Below are positions 19,530 through 27,467 of a DNA stretch of 64,000 nucleotides, piece after piece; within the stretch, counting starts at the first letter, position 1, and each line of letters starts with the position of its first letter. The DNA is from Sinorhizobium fredii (lineage in GTDB: Bacteria; Pseudomonadota; Alphaproteobacteria; Rhizobiales; Rhizobiaceae): NCBI RefSeq assembly GCF_002944405.1, contig NZ_CP024307.1:1570501-1634500 (forward strand). Reading direction: 5' to 3'. The translations under genes were made by a program, and so were the position numbers. The notes below the pieces were generated by a model. The model did not search any database. It saw only the letters and a program-made list of their open reading frames with translations, and had not been told where the DNA came from.

Positions 19530-21803
19530 ATGGTGGATGGCATGGCCTTGCCATTGGGCACGGAGGAGGGTGTTGCGGCTGCCCAGGATCCGCGGGCCTC
19601 CTTCGCGTTCCCGGGCCTGATGCTGGCCACCGGGGCTCTGGTCTGCGCCACCCTGTCCCTGCTCGTCCTTCTCGGCCTCACCCCCGTCAGGCCGGAACGG
19701 AACATCGTCATTGCCTGCGCCGGCGTCAACGGCGTCTTCGTCGTCGGCCTGATCTATCTGATCGCCCGCGAGATCATCAGGCTGCTTCGCGCCCGCAGCA
19801 AGGGGAGGGCGGCGGCGCGGCTGCATGTGCGCATCGTTGCTCTGTTTTCGATCGTCGCGATCACGCCGGCCATCCTCGTCGCGATTTTCGCCAGCATCAC
19901 CCTCGATGTCGGCCTCGACCGCTGGTTCTCGCTGCGCACCCAGGCGATCGTGCGCTCCTCGCTGAACGTCGCCCAGGCCTATGTCCTGGAGAATGCCAGC
20001 TACCTTCAAGGCCAGACGGTCTCGATGGCCAACGACCTCGAGCGCAACCGGCAGCTTTACGCCCTCGACCGCACCGGCTTCACCGAACTGATGACGCGTC
20101 AGGCGAGGGGGCGCGGCATGCTCGGCGCCTTCCTCGTTCGCGCCGACGGCAGCGCCATCCTCCAGGCCAATATCTCGACCGAACGGCCCTTGCCTGCCAT
20201 CCCGCAGGACGCGTTGAAGAGCACCGTCGCGGGCCAGCCGACGCTTATCCCCCCCGGCGTCACCAATCTCGTCGGAGCGGTCGTTCCGCTGGAGAATTTC
20301 CCCGGCATCTACCTCTATACGCTTCGCAACGTCGATCCCGAAGTCATGCGCTCCATGCGGCTGATGGAGGAGAACACCGCCGAGTACAAGGCGCTTGAGG
20401 CGGGACGCACCTCGTTGCAGATCGCCTTCGGTGTCCTTTACATCGGCTTCGCGCTGATCGTGCTTCTGGCGGCGATCTGGACGGCAATAGCCGTTGCCGA
20501 CCGCATCGTCCGGCCGATTCGGCAACTGATCGGCGCGGCCGACAGCGTCGCCTCCGGCAATCTCGACGTGGTCGTGCCGGTGCGTGCCGTCGACGGCGAC
20601 GTCGGCAATCTCTCGCGCACCTTCAACAAGATGGTCAGCGAGATCCGGACGCAGCAGGACCAGATCCTGGTCGCCAAGGACGAGGTCGATCAGCGCCGCC
20701 GCTTCATCGAGGCCGTGCTTTCCGGCGTCACCGCGGCCGTGATCGGCGTCGGCCGGGACCGGCGCATCACGATCGCCAATCCCTCGTCGGAGGAATTCCT
20801 GCGGAAATCGGCTCCGGGACTGCTCGGCGCCAGCCTTCGCGAGGTGGCGCCGGAGATCGAGGAGGTGCTGGTCGAGGCGGAAAGCCGCTATCGCAACGAC
20901 TACCGTAAACAGATCAACATCATGCGCGGCGGAACCGAGCGCACGCTGAACGTTCAGGTGACCCGGGAAGAGGGCGAGGGCTCGCAAGGCTCCTACGTCA
21001 TCACGATCGACGACATCACCGATCTGGTCATTGCCCAGCGCTCGACCGCCTGGGCGGACGTGGCACGGCGTATCGCCCATGAGATCAAGAATCCGCTGAC
21101 GCCCATCCAGCTTTCCGCCGAACGCCTCAAACGGCGCTACGGCAGGCAGATCGACCAGCAGGACAAGGCCGTATTCGACCAGTGCACCGATACGATCGTG
21201 CGCCAGGTGGAAGACATCGGCCGGATGGTCGACGAGTTCTCAGCCTTCGCGCGCATGCCGAAACCGACGAAGGAAAAGTCGGACCTGCGCTCGATCCTCA
21301 AGGACGCCGTCTTCCTGCGCGAAATGGGCAACAACCACATCACCTTCATCCGCGACTTCGGCGACGAGGCGCTCGAGGGCCAGTTCGACGGGCGCATGCT
21401 CGGCCAGGCCTTTGGCAATGTCGTCAAGAATGCGGTTGAGGCGATCGAGGCGGTCCCGGCCGAGGCGGCGCGCGGTGCGCCGACGATCTTGGTTCGCTCC
21501 CGTCGCGACGACGCGACCGGGCGCTTCGTCGTCGACGTTGTCGACAACGGCAAGGGGCTCCCCACCGAAAACCGGCACCGGATTTTGGAGCCATACATGA
21601 CGATGCGAGAGAAAGGCACGGGGCTGGGTCTCGCTATCGTCAAGAAAATCATCGAGGACCACGGCGGACAATTGGAATTGCACGATGCACCGGCGGATTT
21701 CGACGGCGGTGTCGGGGCGATGATCCGCGTGATCCTGCCGCCCGCCGGCGAAACCGGGGGCGATGAGACTGTGAAGGATAAGGGTAATACCAATGGCGGC
21801 TGA
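19530..21803 (+). CDS. ntrY: Transmembrane sensor histidine kinase NtrY
   Basis: NtrY is the membrane partner of NtrX. From ATG 19530, which follows GGGGGAAG, it has 757 residues. Hydrophobic segments lie near residues 30-50, 60-80 and 105-135, and another near 300-325 after a periplasmic stretch. HAMP, PAS and histidine-kinase domains follow. The H-box has H517 in [26 protein letters not shown], and the ATP site shows NVVKNAVEAIE, DNGKGLP and GTGLGLAIV. Its last 11 bases overlap ntrX in another frame. Related NtrYX systems respond to nitrogen, redox state or oxygen; the signal is not evident here. Confidence 0.96.
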   Translation: MVDGMALPLGTEEGVAAAQDPRASFAFPGLMLATGALVCATLSLLVLLGLTPVRPERNIVIACAGVNGVFVVGLIYLIAREIIRLLRARSKGRAAARLHVRIVALFSIVAITPAILVAIFASITLDVGLDRWFSLRTQAIVRSSLNVAQAYVLENASYLQGQTVSMANDLERNRQLYALDRTGFTELMTRQARGRGMLGAFLVRADGSAILQANISTERPLPAIPQDALKSTVAGQPTLIPPGVTNLVGAVVPLENFPGIYLYTLRNVDPEVMRSMRLMEENTAEYKALEAGRTSLQIAFGVLYIGFALIVLLAAIWTAIAVADRIVRPIRQLIGAADSVASGNLDVVVPVRAVDGDVGNLSRTFNKMVSEIRTQQDQILVAKDEVDQRRRFIEAVLSGVTAAVIGVGRDRRITIANPSSEEFLRKSAPGLLGASLREVAPEIEEVLVEAESRYRNDYRKQINIMRGGTERTLNVQVTREEGEGSQGSYVITIDDITDLVIAQRSTAWADVARRIAHEIKNPLTPIQLSAERLKRRYGRQIDQQDKAVFDQCTDTIVRQVEDIGRMVDEFSAFARMPKPTKEKSDLRSILKDAVFLREMGNNHITFIRDFGDEALEGQFDGRMLGQAFGNVVKNAVEAIEAVPAEAARGAPTILVRSRRDDATGRFVVDVVDNGKGLPTENRHRILEPYMTMREKGTGLGLAIVKKIIEDHGGQLELHDAPADFDGGVGAMIRVILPPAGETGGDETVKDKGNTNGG

Positions 21804-23157
21804 TATTCTGGTTGTGGATGATGAGGAAGATATCCGCGAGATCGTCTCGGGCATCCTGTCGGACGAAGGCCACGAGACGCGGACGGCCTTCGACAGCGAC
21901 AGCGCGCTTGCGGCGATCAACGACCGCGTGCCGCGGCTCATCTTCCTGGACATCTGGATGCAAGGCAGCCGGCTGGACGGGCTGGCGCTGCTGGACGAGA
22001 TCAAGAGCCGTCATCCGGACCTGCCGGTGGTGATGATTTCCGGCCACGGCAACATCGAGACGGCTGTTTCCGCGATCAAGCGCGGCGCTTACGACTTCAT
22101 CGAGAAGCCGTTCAAGGCCGATCGGCTGATCCTGATTGCCGAGCGGGCGCTCGAGAATTCCAAGCTCAAGCGCGAAGTGTCGGAACTCAAGAAGCGGTCG
22201 GGCGATCCGGTGGAGCTCATCGGCACTTCGGTCGCGGTGTCGCAGCTGCGCCAGACGATCGAGAAGGTCGCCCCGACCAACAGCCGCATCATGATCCAAG
22301 GACCCTCCGGTTCCGGCAAGGAACTGGTGGCGCGCATGATCCATCGCAAGTCGACGCGTTCCACCGGTCCTTTCGTCGCCTTGAATGCGGCCGCGATCAC
22401 GCCGGACCGCATGGAAATCGCGCTTTTCGGCACCGAGGGCACCGCGGGTCAGCCGCGTCGCACCGGCGCGCTCGAGGAGGCCCATGGCGGCATCCTCTAT
22501 CTCGACGAGGTCGGCGAAATGCCGCGCGAGACGCAGAACAAGATCCTGCGCGTGCTCGTCGATCAGCAGTTCGAGCGCGTCGGCGGCTCGAAACGCGTCA
22601 AGGTGGACGTGCGTATCATTTCCTCGACCGCCTACAATCTTGAGAACATGATCGCCGAGGGCCTCTTCCGGGAGGACCTTTATCACCGGCTTGCCGTTAT
22701 TCCCGTCCGCGTTCCGGCGCTCGCCGAGCGGCGCGAGGATATTCCTTTCCTTGTCGACATGTTCATGCGCCAGGTGAGCGAACATGCCGGCATCCGGCCG
22801 CGCAAGATCGGCGAGGATGCGCTTGCCGTGCTCCAGGCGCATGACTGGCCGGGCAATATCCGCCAGTTGCGCAACAACATCGAACGCCTGATGATCCTCG
22901 CCCGCAGCGACGGCCCGGATACGCCGATCAGTGCCGACATGCTGCCGAACGAGGTGGGCGACACGCTGCCGAAGATTTCCGCCAAGGGCGACCAGCACAT
23001 CATGACCCTGCCGCTGCGCGAGGCGCGCGAAATGTTCGAACGGGATTATCTGATCGCCCAGATCAACCGCTTCGGCGGAAACATCTCCCGCACGGCGGAA
23101 TTCGTCGGCATGGAGCGCTCGGCGCTGCATCGCAAGCTGAAGTCGCTGGGCGTCTGA
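21793..23157 (+). CDS. ntrX: Response regulator NtrX
   Basis: NtrX is the partner regulator of NtrY. Its 454 residues hold a receiver domain with D53 (FLDIWM), an AAA+ region with Walker A GPSGSGKE (170-177) and Walker B LYLDEVG (about 235-241), and a C-terminal helix-turn-helix (NISRTAEFVGMERSALHRKL). The loop that contacts sigma-54, GAFTGA in NtrC, is replaced here by FGTEGTAGQPRRTG (about 212-225). It is therefore unlikely to activate sigma-54 promoters in the classical way, as reported for NtrX of other alphaproteobacteria. The start overlaps ntrY by 11 bases. Confidence 0.96.
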   Translation: MAADILVVDDEEDIREIVSGILSDEGHETRTAFDSDSALAAINDRVPRLIFLDIWMQGSRLDGLALLDEIKSRHPDLPVVMISGHGNIETAVSAIKRGAYDFIEKPFKADRLILIAERALENSKLKREVSELKKRSGDPVELIGTSVAVSQLRQTIEKVAPTNSRIMIQGPSGSGKELVARMIHRKSTRSTGPFVALNAAAITPDRMEIALFGTEGTAGQPRRTGALEEAHGGILYLDEVGEMPRETQNKILRVLVDQQFERVGGSKRVKVDVRIISSTAYNLENMIAEGLFREDLYHRLAVIPVRVPALAERREDIPFLVDMFMRQVSEHAGIRPRKIGEDALAVLQAHDWPGNIRQLRNNIERLMILARSDGPDTPISADMLPNEVGDTLPKISAKGDQHIMTLPLREAREMFERDYLIAQINRFGGNISRTAEFVGMERSALHRKLKSLGV

Positions 23158-23171
23158 GGCCGCGAAGCTCC

Positions 23172-24035
23172 ATGCCAAGAACCGCCTATGTGAACGGCGC
23201 CTATATCCCGCATTCCGAAGCCGCGATCCATGTGGAGGACCGCGGCTTCCAGTTTGCCGATGGCGTCTACGAGGTCTGTGAGGTGCGGCACGGCTTCATT
23301 GTCGATCTCAGCCGTCACCTCGACCGCCTCGACCGGTCGCTGAGTGAACTCAGGATGGACTGGCCGATGAGCCGGGCTGCGCTGATCCAGGTCATTCGCG
23401 AGGTGCTGCGGCGCAACCGCGTCCTCAACGGGCTCTTCTATCTTCAGGTGACGCGGGGCGTCGCCCGGCGCGATCATGTGTTCCCGGCCAAGGGCACGCC
23501 ACCCTCTGTCGTCGTCACGGCTAAGCGCACCGATGCCGCCGCGATCGCCAGGAAGAATGCCGAAGGCATTGCCGCGATTACGGTGCCGGAAAACCGCTGG
23601 GACCGGGTGGACATCAAGACGGTCGGCCTGCTTCCGAACGTCCTCGCTCGCCAAAGGGCGAAGGAAGTCGGCGCGCAAGAGGCGATTTTCGTCGACGCGG
23701 ACGGCACGGTCAAGGAAGGGGCGGCGACGAATGTCTGGATCGTCGACGGCAAGGGGACGCTGCGCACGCGCCCGGCCGAGCACGGCATCCTGCGCGGCAT
23801 CACGCGTACGACACTGATGGACGTGGCAAAGCCGCTCGGCCTGAAGATCGAGGAGAAGGCCTTCTCTGTCGAGGAAATGCTTGCCGCACGGGAAGTGTTC
23901 GTCACCGCTGCCACGAGCATCTGCTTTCCGGTCGTATCGATCGATGGAAAGCCGATCGGCAACGGCCATCCGGGAAGCATAGCACAGAATATTCGTGAAG
24001 CCTTTTTCGACGTTGCGGAAAAGACGGCGATTTGA
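23172..24035 (+). CDS. dat: D-amino-acid aminotransferase
   Basis: This fold-type IV PLP aminotransferase has 287 residues. Opening motif AYIPHSEAAIHVEDRGFQFADGVYE is typical of D-alanine transaminase, as is the Schiff-base lysine K149 in DIKTVGLLPNVLARQRAKE. VFVTAATSICFPVVSIDGKPIGNG supplies phosphate and cofactor contacts. It makes D-glutamate from D-alanine and 2-oxoglutarate, feeding peptidoglycan, or degrades D-amino acids. Branched-chain aminotransferase is a less likely alternative. It follows ntrX by 14 bases and lies upstream of hfq, a well-kept order in rhizobia. Confidence 0.9.
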   Translation: MPRTAYVNGAYIPHSEAAIHVEDRGFQFADGVYEVCEVRHGFIVDLSRHLDRLDRSLSELRMDWPMSRAALIQVIREVLRRNRVLNGLFYLQVTRGVARRDHVFPAKGTPPSVVVTAKRTDAAAIARKNAEGIAAITVPENRWDRVDIKTVGLLPNVLARQRAKEVGAQEAIFVDADGTVKEGAATNVWIVDGKGTLRTRPAEHGILRGITRTTLMDVAKPLGLKIEEKAFSVEEMLAAREVFVTAATSICFPVVSIDGKPIGNGHPGSIAQNIREAFFDVAEKTAI

Positions 24036-24142
24036 TACCAAACTTCAAGAGGTGTCGGGGGAAGGCTTCTGTGACACGTCTGATCGCAAATTTGACAAAA
24101 TGCACCGGCGCCAAAGCCGGCAAATAAGAAAGAAGCGGCGCG

Positions 24143-24385
24143 ATGGCGGAACGTTCTCAAAACTTGCAGGATCTTTTTCTTAATACGGTTCGCAAGCAAA
24201 AAATTTCCTTGACCATTTTCCTTATCAATGGCGTGAAACTGACGGGTGTTGTGACATCTTTTGACAATTTCTGCGTCCTGTTGCGCCGTGACGGCCATTC
24301 TCAACTCGTCTACAAGCACGCCATCTCGACCATCATGCCGGGCCAGCCTCTGCAGATGTTCGAGAATGAGGAAGTGGCATCCTGA
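24143..24385 (+). CDS. hfq: RNA chaperone Hfq
   Basis: Hfq forms a hexameric ring that pairs small RNAs with mRNAs. The 80-residue protein has Sm1 ([34 protein letters not shown]) and Sm2 ending in the invariant YKHAIS. The C-terminal tail after residue 70 is very short, as in other alphaproteobacteria. The upstream 107 bases after dat contain TTGACA at 24092 but no convincing -10 box at normal distance. hflX follows in the usual hfq-hflX order. Confidence 0.98.
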   Translation: MAERSQNLQDLFLNTVRKQKISLTIFLINGVKLTGVVTSFDNFCVLLRRDGHSQLVYKHAISTIMPGQPLQMFENEEVAS

Positions 24386-24466
24386 CGGGACCTGAGGACC
24401 ATTACCAAACGCAATTCGAAATCGCCGTCGTCGATCATACCGGAGCTTGAGAAGCGCCGCGACGAC

Positions 24467-25795
24467 ATGCGCGCCGTCGTCGTCGTGCCGGTCTTGAAGA
24501 AGACGGGCAAGCCGGCCGCTGATGTGGCAGCGGTCAGCACGCGCTCGGACGAGAGCCGGCTTGAAGAGGCCACGGGGCTTGCGCTCGCCATCGATCTCGA
24601 TGTCGTGCACGGCACGATCGTTCCCGTGGCGCAACCGAAGCCCGGCACCCTGCTCGGCAGCGGCAAGATCGAGGAGATCGGCCATATCCTCAACGAGAAG
24701 GATGCGGGCCTCGTTATCGTCGATCACCCGCTGACGCCGGTGCAGCAGCGCAATCTCGAGAAGGAATGGAACGCCAAGGTCATCGACCGGACCGGGCTCA
24801 TTCTCGAAATTTTTGGCCGGCGCGCCTCCACCAAGGAGGGCACGCTTCAGGTCGATCTCGCCCATCTGAACTACCAGAAGGGCAGGCTGGTTCGAAGCTG
24901 GACCCACCTTGAGCGCCAGCGCGGGGGCGCGGGCTTCATGGGCGGTCCGGGCGAAACGCAGATCGAAGCCGACCGTCGGCTGCTGCAGGAAAGGATCGTG
25001 CGGCTGGAGCGCGAGCTGGAGCAGGTGCGCCGGACGCGTCAGTTGCATCGTTCGAAGCGCAAGAAGGTACCGCACCCGATCGTGGCGCTGGTCGGCTACA
25101 CCAATGCAGGCAAGTCGACGCTCTTCAACCGGATGACCGGCGCGGGCGTGCTGGCCGAAGACATGCTCTTTGCGACGCTAGATCCGACGCTGCGGCGGCT
25201 GAAGCTGCCGCATGGCCGAATGGTCATTCTGTCCGATACCGTCGGTTTCATCTCGGACCTGCCGACGCACCTCGTCGCCGCCTTCCGCGCGACGTTGGAA
25301 GAAGTACTCGAGGCAGACCTCATTCTGCATGTCCGCGATCTCTCGGACCCGGACAATCAAGCGCAGGCAGGCGATGTGCTGCGTATCCTGGCCGATCTCG
25401 GCATCGACGAGAAGGAAGGCTCCGAGCGCATCGTCGAGGTCTGGAACAAGATCGACAGGCTCGAGCCGGAGGTGCGCGAGGCACTGGTGAACAAAGCGGC
25501 GGGCACCGACAACACCGTCGCCGTTTCGGCGATCACCGGCGAAGGTGTCGACGATCTGCTCGCTGAAATCGGCCGTCGTCTTTCAGGCGTGCTGACCGAG
25601 TGCACTGTCGCCTTGGGATTGGACCAGTTGCAGCTCTTGCCCTGGATCTATGAGCACGCGATCGTCGATGGCCGCGACGATCTCGAAGACGGAAGGATCA
25701 GCCTTGACCTGCGCTTGACAGAGTCCGAGGCGGCCGAGCTTGAAAGACGGCTAGGAAACGGGCCCAAGCCAGTTGCGGAAGATTGGGAAGCTTGA
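24467..25795 (+). CDS. hflX: Ribosome-associated GTPase HflX
   Basis: HflX binds the 50S subunit and rescues or splits stalled ribosomes. The 442-residue protein has the N-terminal HflX domain with PGTLLGSGKIEEI, then the glycine-rich linker RGGAGFMGGPGETQIEADRR. The GTPase domain has G1 GYTNAGKSTLFN, G3 DTVGF and G4 NKID. ATG 24467 is the first ATG; the frame is open back to the hfq stop and encodes a basic stretch containing TKRNSK, so a non-ATG start near 24392 is possible. It ends 15 bases from convergent mazG. Confidence 0.94.
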   Translation: MRAVVVVPVLKKTGKPAADVAAVSTRSDESRLEEATGLALAIDLDVVHGTIVPVAQPKPGTLLGSGKIEEIGHILNEKDAGLVIVDHPLTPVQQRNLEKEWNAKVIDRTGLILEIFGRRASTKEGTLQVDLAHLNYQKGRLVRSWTHLERQRGGAGFMGGPGETQIEADRRLLQERIVRLERELEQVRRTRQLHRSKRKKVPHPIVALVGYTNAGKSTLFNRMTGAGVLAEDMLFATLDPTLRRLKLPHGRMVILSDTVGFISDLPTHLVAAFRATLEEVLEADLILHVRDLSDPDNQAQAGDVLRILADLGIDEKEGSERIVEVWNKIDRLEPEVREALVNKAAGTDNTVAVSAITGEGVDDLLAEIGRRLSGVLTECTVALGLDQLQLLPWIYEHAIVDGRDDLEDGRISLDLRLTESEAAELERRLGNGPKPVAEDWEA

Positions 25796-25810
25796 CCTCA
25801 CGGCATGCCG

Positions 25811-26644
25811 CTACGTCAATTGCCTCTCAATCGCCTTTGCCGCCTGCCAGAGTTCTTCCATCCGCTCCAGCGATGCGGCATCCAGCGTCTCGCCGCAGGC
25901 ATGCAGTTCCTGCTCGATATGGCTGAACCGGCGCCGGAATTTCGTGTTCGTGCCGCGCAGCGCCATTTCAGGATCGGTACCAATATGGCGGCCGATGTTG
26001 ACCAGTGCGAAGATCAGGTCGCCGAGTTCGTCCGCAATCTTTCGTCGGTCGCCATCCTTCAGCGCCTGGCGCAGCTCGCCGATTTCCTCCTCGACCTTGT
26101 CGAGAATCGGTGCCGGCTCCGACCAGTCGAAACCCACCTTGGCTGCGCGCTCCTGAAGCTTGAGCGCCTCAACGAGTGCCGGAAAGCTGCGCTGCACTGA
26201 ACCGAGATGGCCGGACTTCTCTTCCAGCGGCAGGCCGCGCCGCATCCGGCGCGCGCGCCGATCCGCCTTCTCGGCCTGTTTGATCTCGTCCCATTGCAGC
26301 TTGACCGCCTTTGGCGTATCGGCATCCGACCGTGCAAAGACATGCGGATGGCGGCGGATCATCTTGCGGGTGACGGCTTCCACTACGTCGCCGAAGGAGA
26401 AGTCGCCGACCTCTTCCGCCATTTGCGCGTGATAGACCACCTGCAGCAGCAGGTCTCCGAGCTCGTCGCAAAGATCGTCCATGTCGCGGCGCTCGATCGC
26501 GTCGGCGACCTCGTAGGCTTCCTCGATCGTGTAGGGCTTGATCGTCTCGAAGGTCTGGACGATGTCCCACGGGCAGCCGGTCTTCGGGTCGCGAAGTGCT
26601 GCCATGATGTCGATGAGGCGTTGAATATCGCGAGAAGGTTCCAT
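25811..26644 (-). CDS. mazG: Nucleoside triphosphate pyrophosphohydrolase MazG
   Basis: MazG hydrolyses NTPs and dNTPs to the monophosphate and pyrophosphate, and in E. coli it also affects ppGpp levels. The 277-residue length is that of the two-domain form. Domain one shows TIEEAYEVADAI and CDELGDLLLQVVYHAQ, and domain two shows EEEIGELRQAL and ADELGDLIFALVNIGRHI. Both have the EExxE-12-28-ExxD metal pattern. CPWDIVQTFETIKPY at the N-terminus is the usual family opening. It lies tail to tail with hflX and 5 bases downstream of the deaminase-fold gene end on the same strand. Confidence 0.95.
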   Translation of the reverse strand: MEPSRDIQRLIDIMAALRDPKTGCPWDIVQTFETIKPYTIEEAYEVADAIERRDMDDLCDELGDLLLQVVYHAQMAEEVGDFSFGDVVEAVTRKMIRRHPHVFARSDADTPKAVKLQWDEIKQAEKADRRARRMRRGLPLEEKSGHLGSVQRSFPALVEALKLQERAAKVGFDWSEPAPILDKVEEEIGELRQALKDGDRRKIADELGDLIFALVNIGRHIGTDPEMALRGTNTKFRRRFSHIEQELHACGETLDAASLERMEELWQAAKAIERQLT

Positions 26645-26649
26645 TGGAC

Positions 26650-27237
26650 TCAGTTCAGCGGTATGGCGTTGTTGTCTTTGTCCGCCTGATAGGCGGCCGA
26701 CAGGCGATTGTAGCGCTCGCGGATCCGAGCATCCTGTGCCGCGAGCCTCTTTGTCGTCTCTGGATCGACATCCCGCATGAGGGCCGCGATCGAGGCCGAC
26801 TTCCAGAAGGCATTTTCCCGGGCGTAGCCGCCCGGTTCAAGCCGGAAGACTTCCTTGAGGATCTTCAGGTCGTGCGGAATCGAGAAGCTGTCGCGCGAAT
26901 CCTCGTGGCTGAAGAAGTAGTAGAAATTGTCGAAGCCGGCCCAGGTGATTGCCGAGAGGCACATGGAGCAGGGCTCGTGCGTTGACAAGAAGATGAGCTC
27001 GCGCGTGTCGGGCTTCTCCGCCATCTCGTAGAAGCGCTTCAGCGTATGGACCTCGCCATGCCACAGCGGATTTTCGGTCTCGTTGTTGGTCTCGGCCAGC
27101 ACGAGCGAGAAATCGGCCTTGCGCAGGATCGCCGCACCGAACACCTTGTTGCCGGCCGCCACCCCCTTCTCCGTCAGCGGGAGTATGTCGTTTTCGATGA
27201 CCGCCAGCAGCCGCTCGGCCAGTTCGGATGTCTTCAT
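26650..27237 (-). CDS. Cytidine/deoxycytidylate deaminase-fold protein, substrate unknown
   Basis: This 195-residue protein shows a zinc-dependent deaminase site: HGEVHTLKRF (His ligand and Glu proton shuttle) and PCSMCLSAITWAGF (two Cys ligands). GNKVFGAAIL with NNETENPLWHGE resembles guanine or nucleoside deaminases, but the C-terminal 70 residues (FYYFFSHEDSRDSFSIPHDLKILKEVFRLE) are unlike TadA or CodA. The start ATG 27237 follows GGGGAG. It is probably co-transcribed with mazG, 5 bases downstream, which would pair two nucleotide-handling enzymes. The actual base or metabolite is not deducible. Confidence 0.75.
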   Translation of the reverse strand: MKTSELAERLLAVIENDILPLTEKGVAAGNKVFGAAILRKADFSLVLAETNNETENPLWHGEVHTLKRFYEMAEKPDTRELIFLSTHEPCSMCLSAITWAGFDNFYYFFSHEDSRDSFSIPHDLKILKEVFRLEPGGYARENAFWKSASIAALMRDVDPETTKRLAAQDARIRERYNRLSAAYQADKDNNAIPLN

Positions 27238-27389
27238 CCTGGCACTCCCCGGGAAATGTCTGCGGGCATTTAACGGAGGTTCGGCGGTCGGCGCAATGGC
27301 GGCGCCGCTGTGGTTCGCAATCATCCTCCGGAGATATTTGCTCAAAAAGATTGGCTACCGAGCAAAACAATACGTGGCCGGAAAGCCAT

Positions 27390-27441
27390 AGAAATTTCTG
27401 TTTCTTCAATTGTCTGCGGCTATGAGGGATATTCGCCGCAG
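27390..27441. promoter_or_regulatory. Palindromes upstream of cysG
   Basis: AGAAATTTCT (27390-27399) is a perfect palindrome, and CTGCGGC (27414-27420) pairs with GCCGCAG (27435-27441). Both lie within 80 bases of the cysG start in a 230-base divergent gap. They are candidate operator or leader structures for the sulfur genes; no known CysB-type match is clear. Confidence 0.35.
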
Positions 27442-27467
27442 CCTGTAGAAGGAGCCGTCCCCTCGAT

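Noticed and set aside
19534-19560. Sigma-54 promoter-like string TGGCATGGCCTTGCC
   Set aside because: GG and GC are 9 rather than 10 bases apart, and the string is inside the ntrY coding region.
19311-21080. Minus-strand frame of 589 codons opposite ntrY
   Set aside because: Shadow of ntrY; composition is biased to Asp, Arg and Gly without domains.
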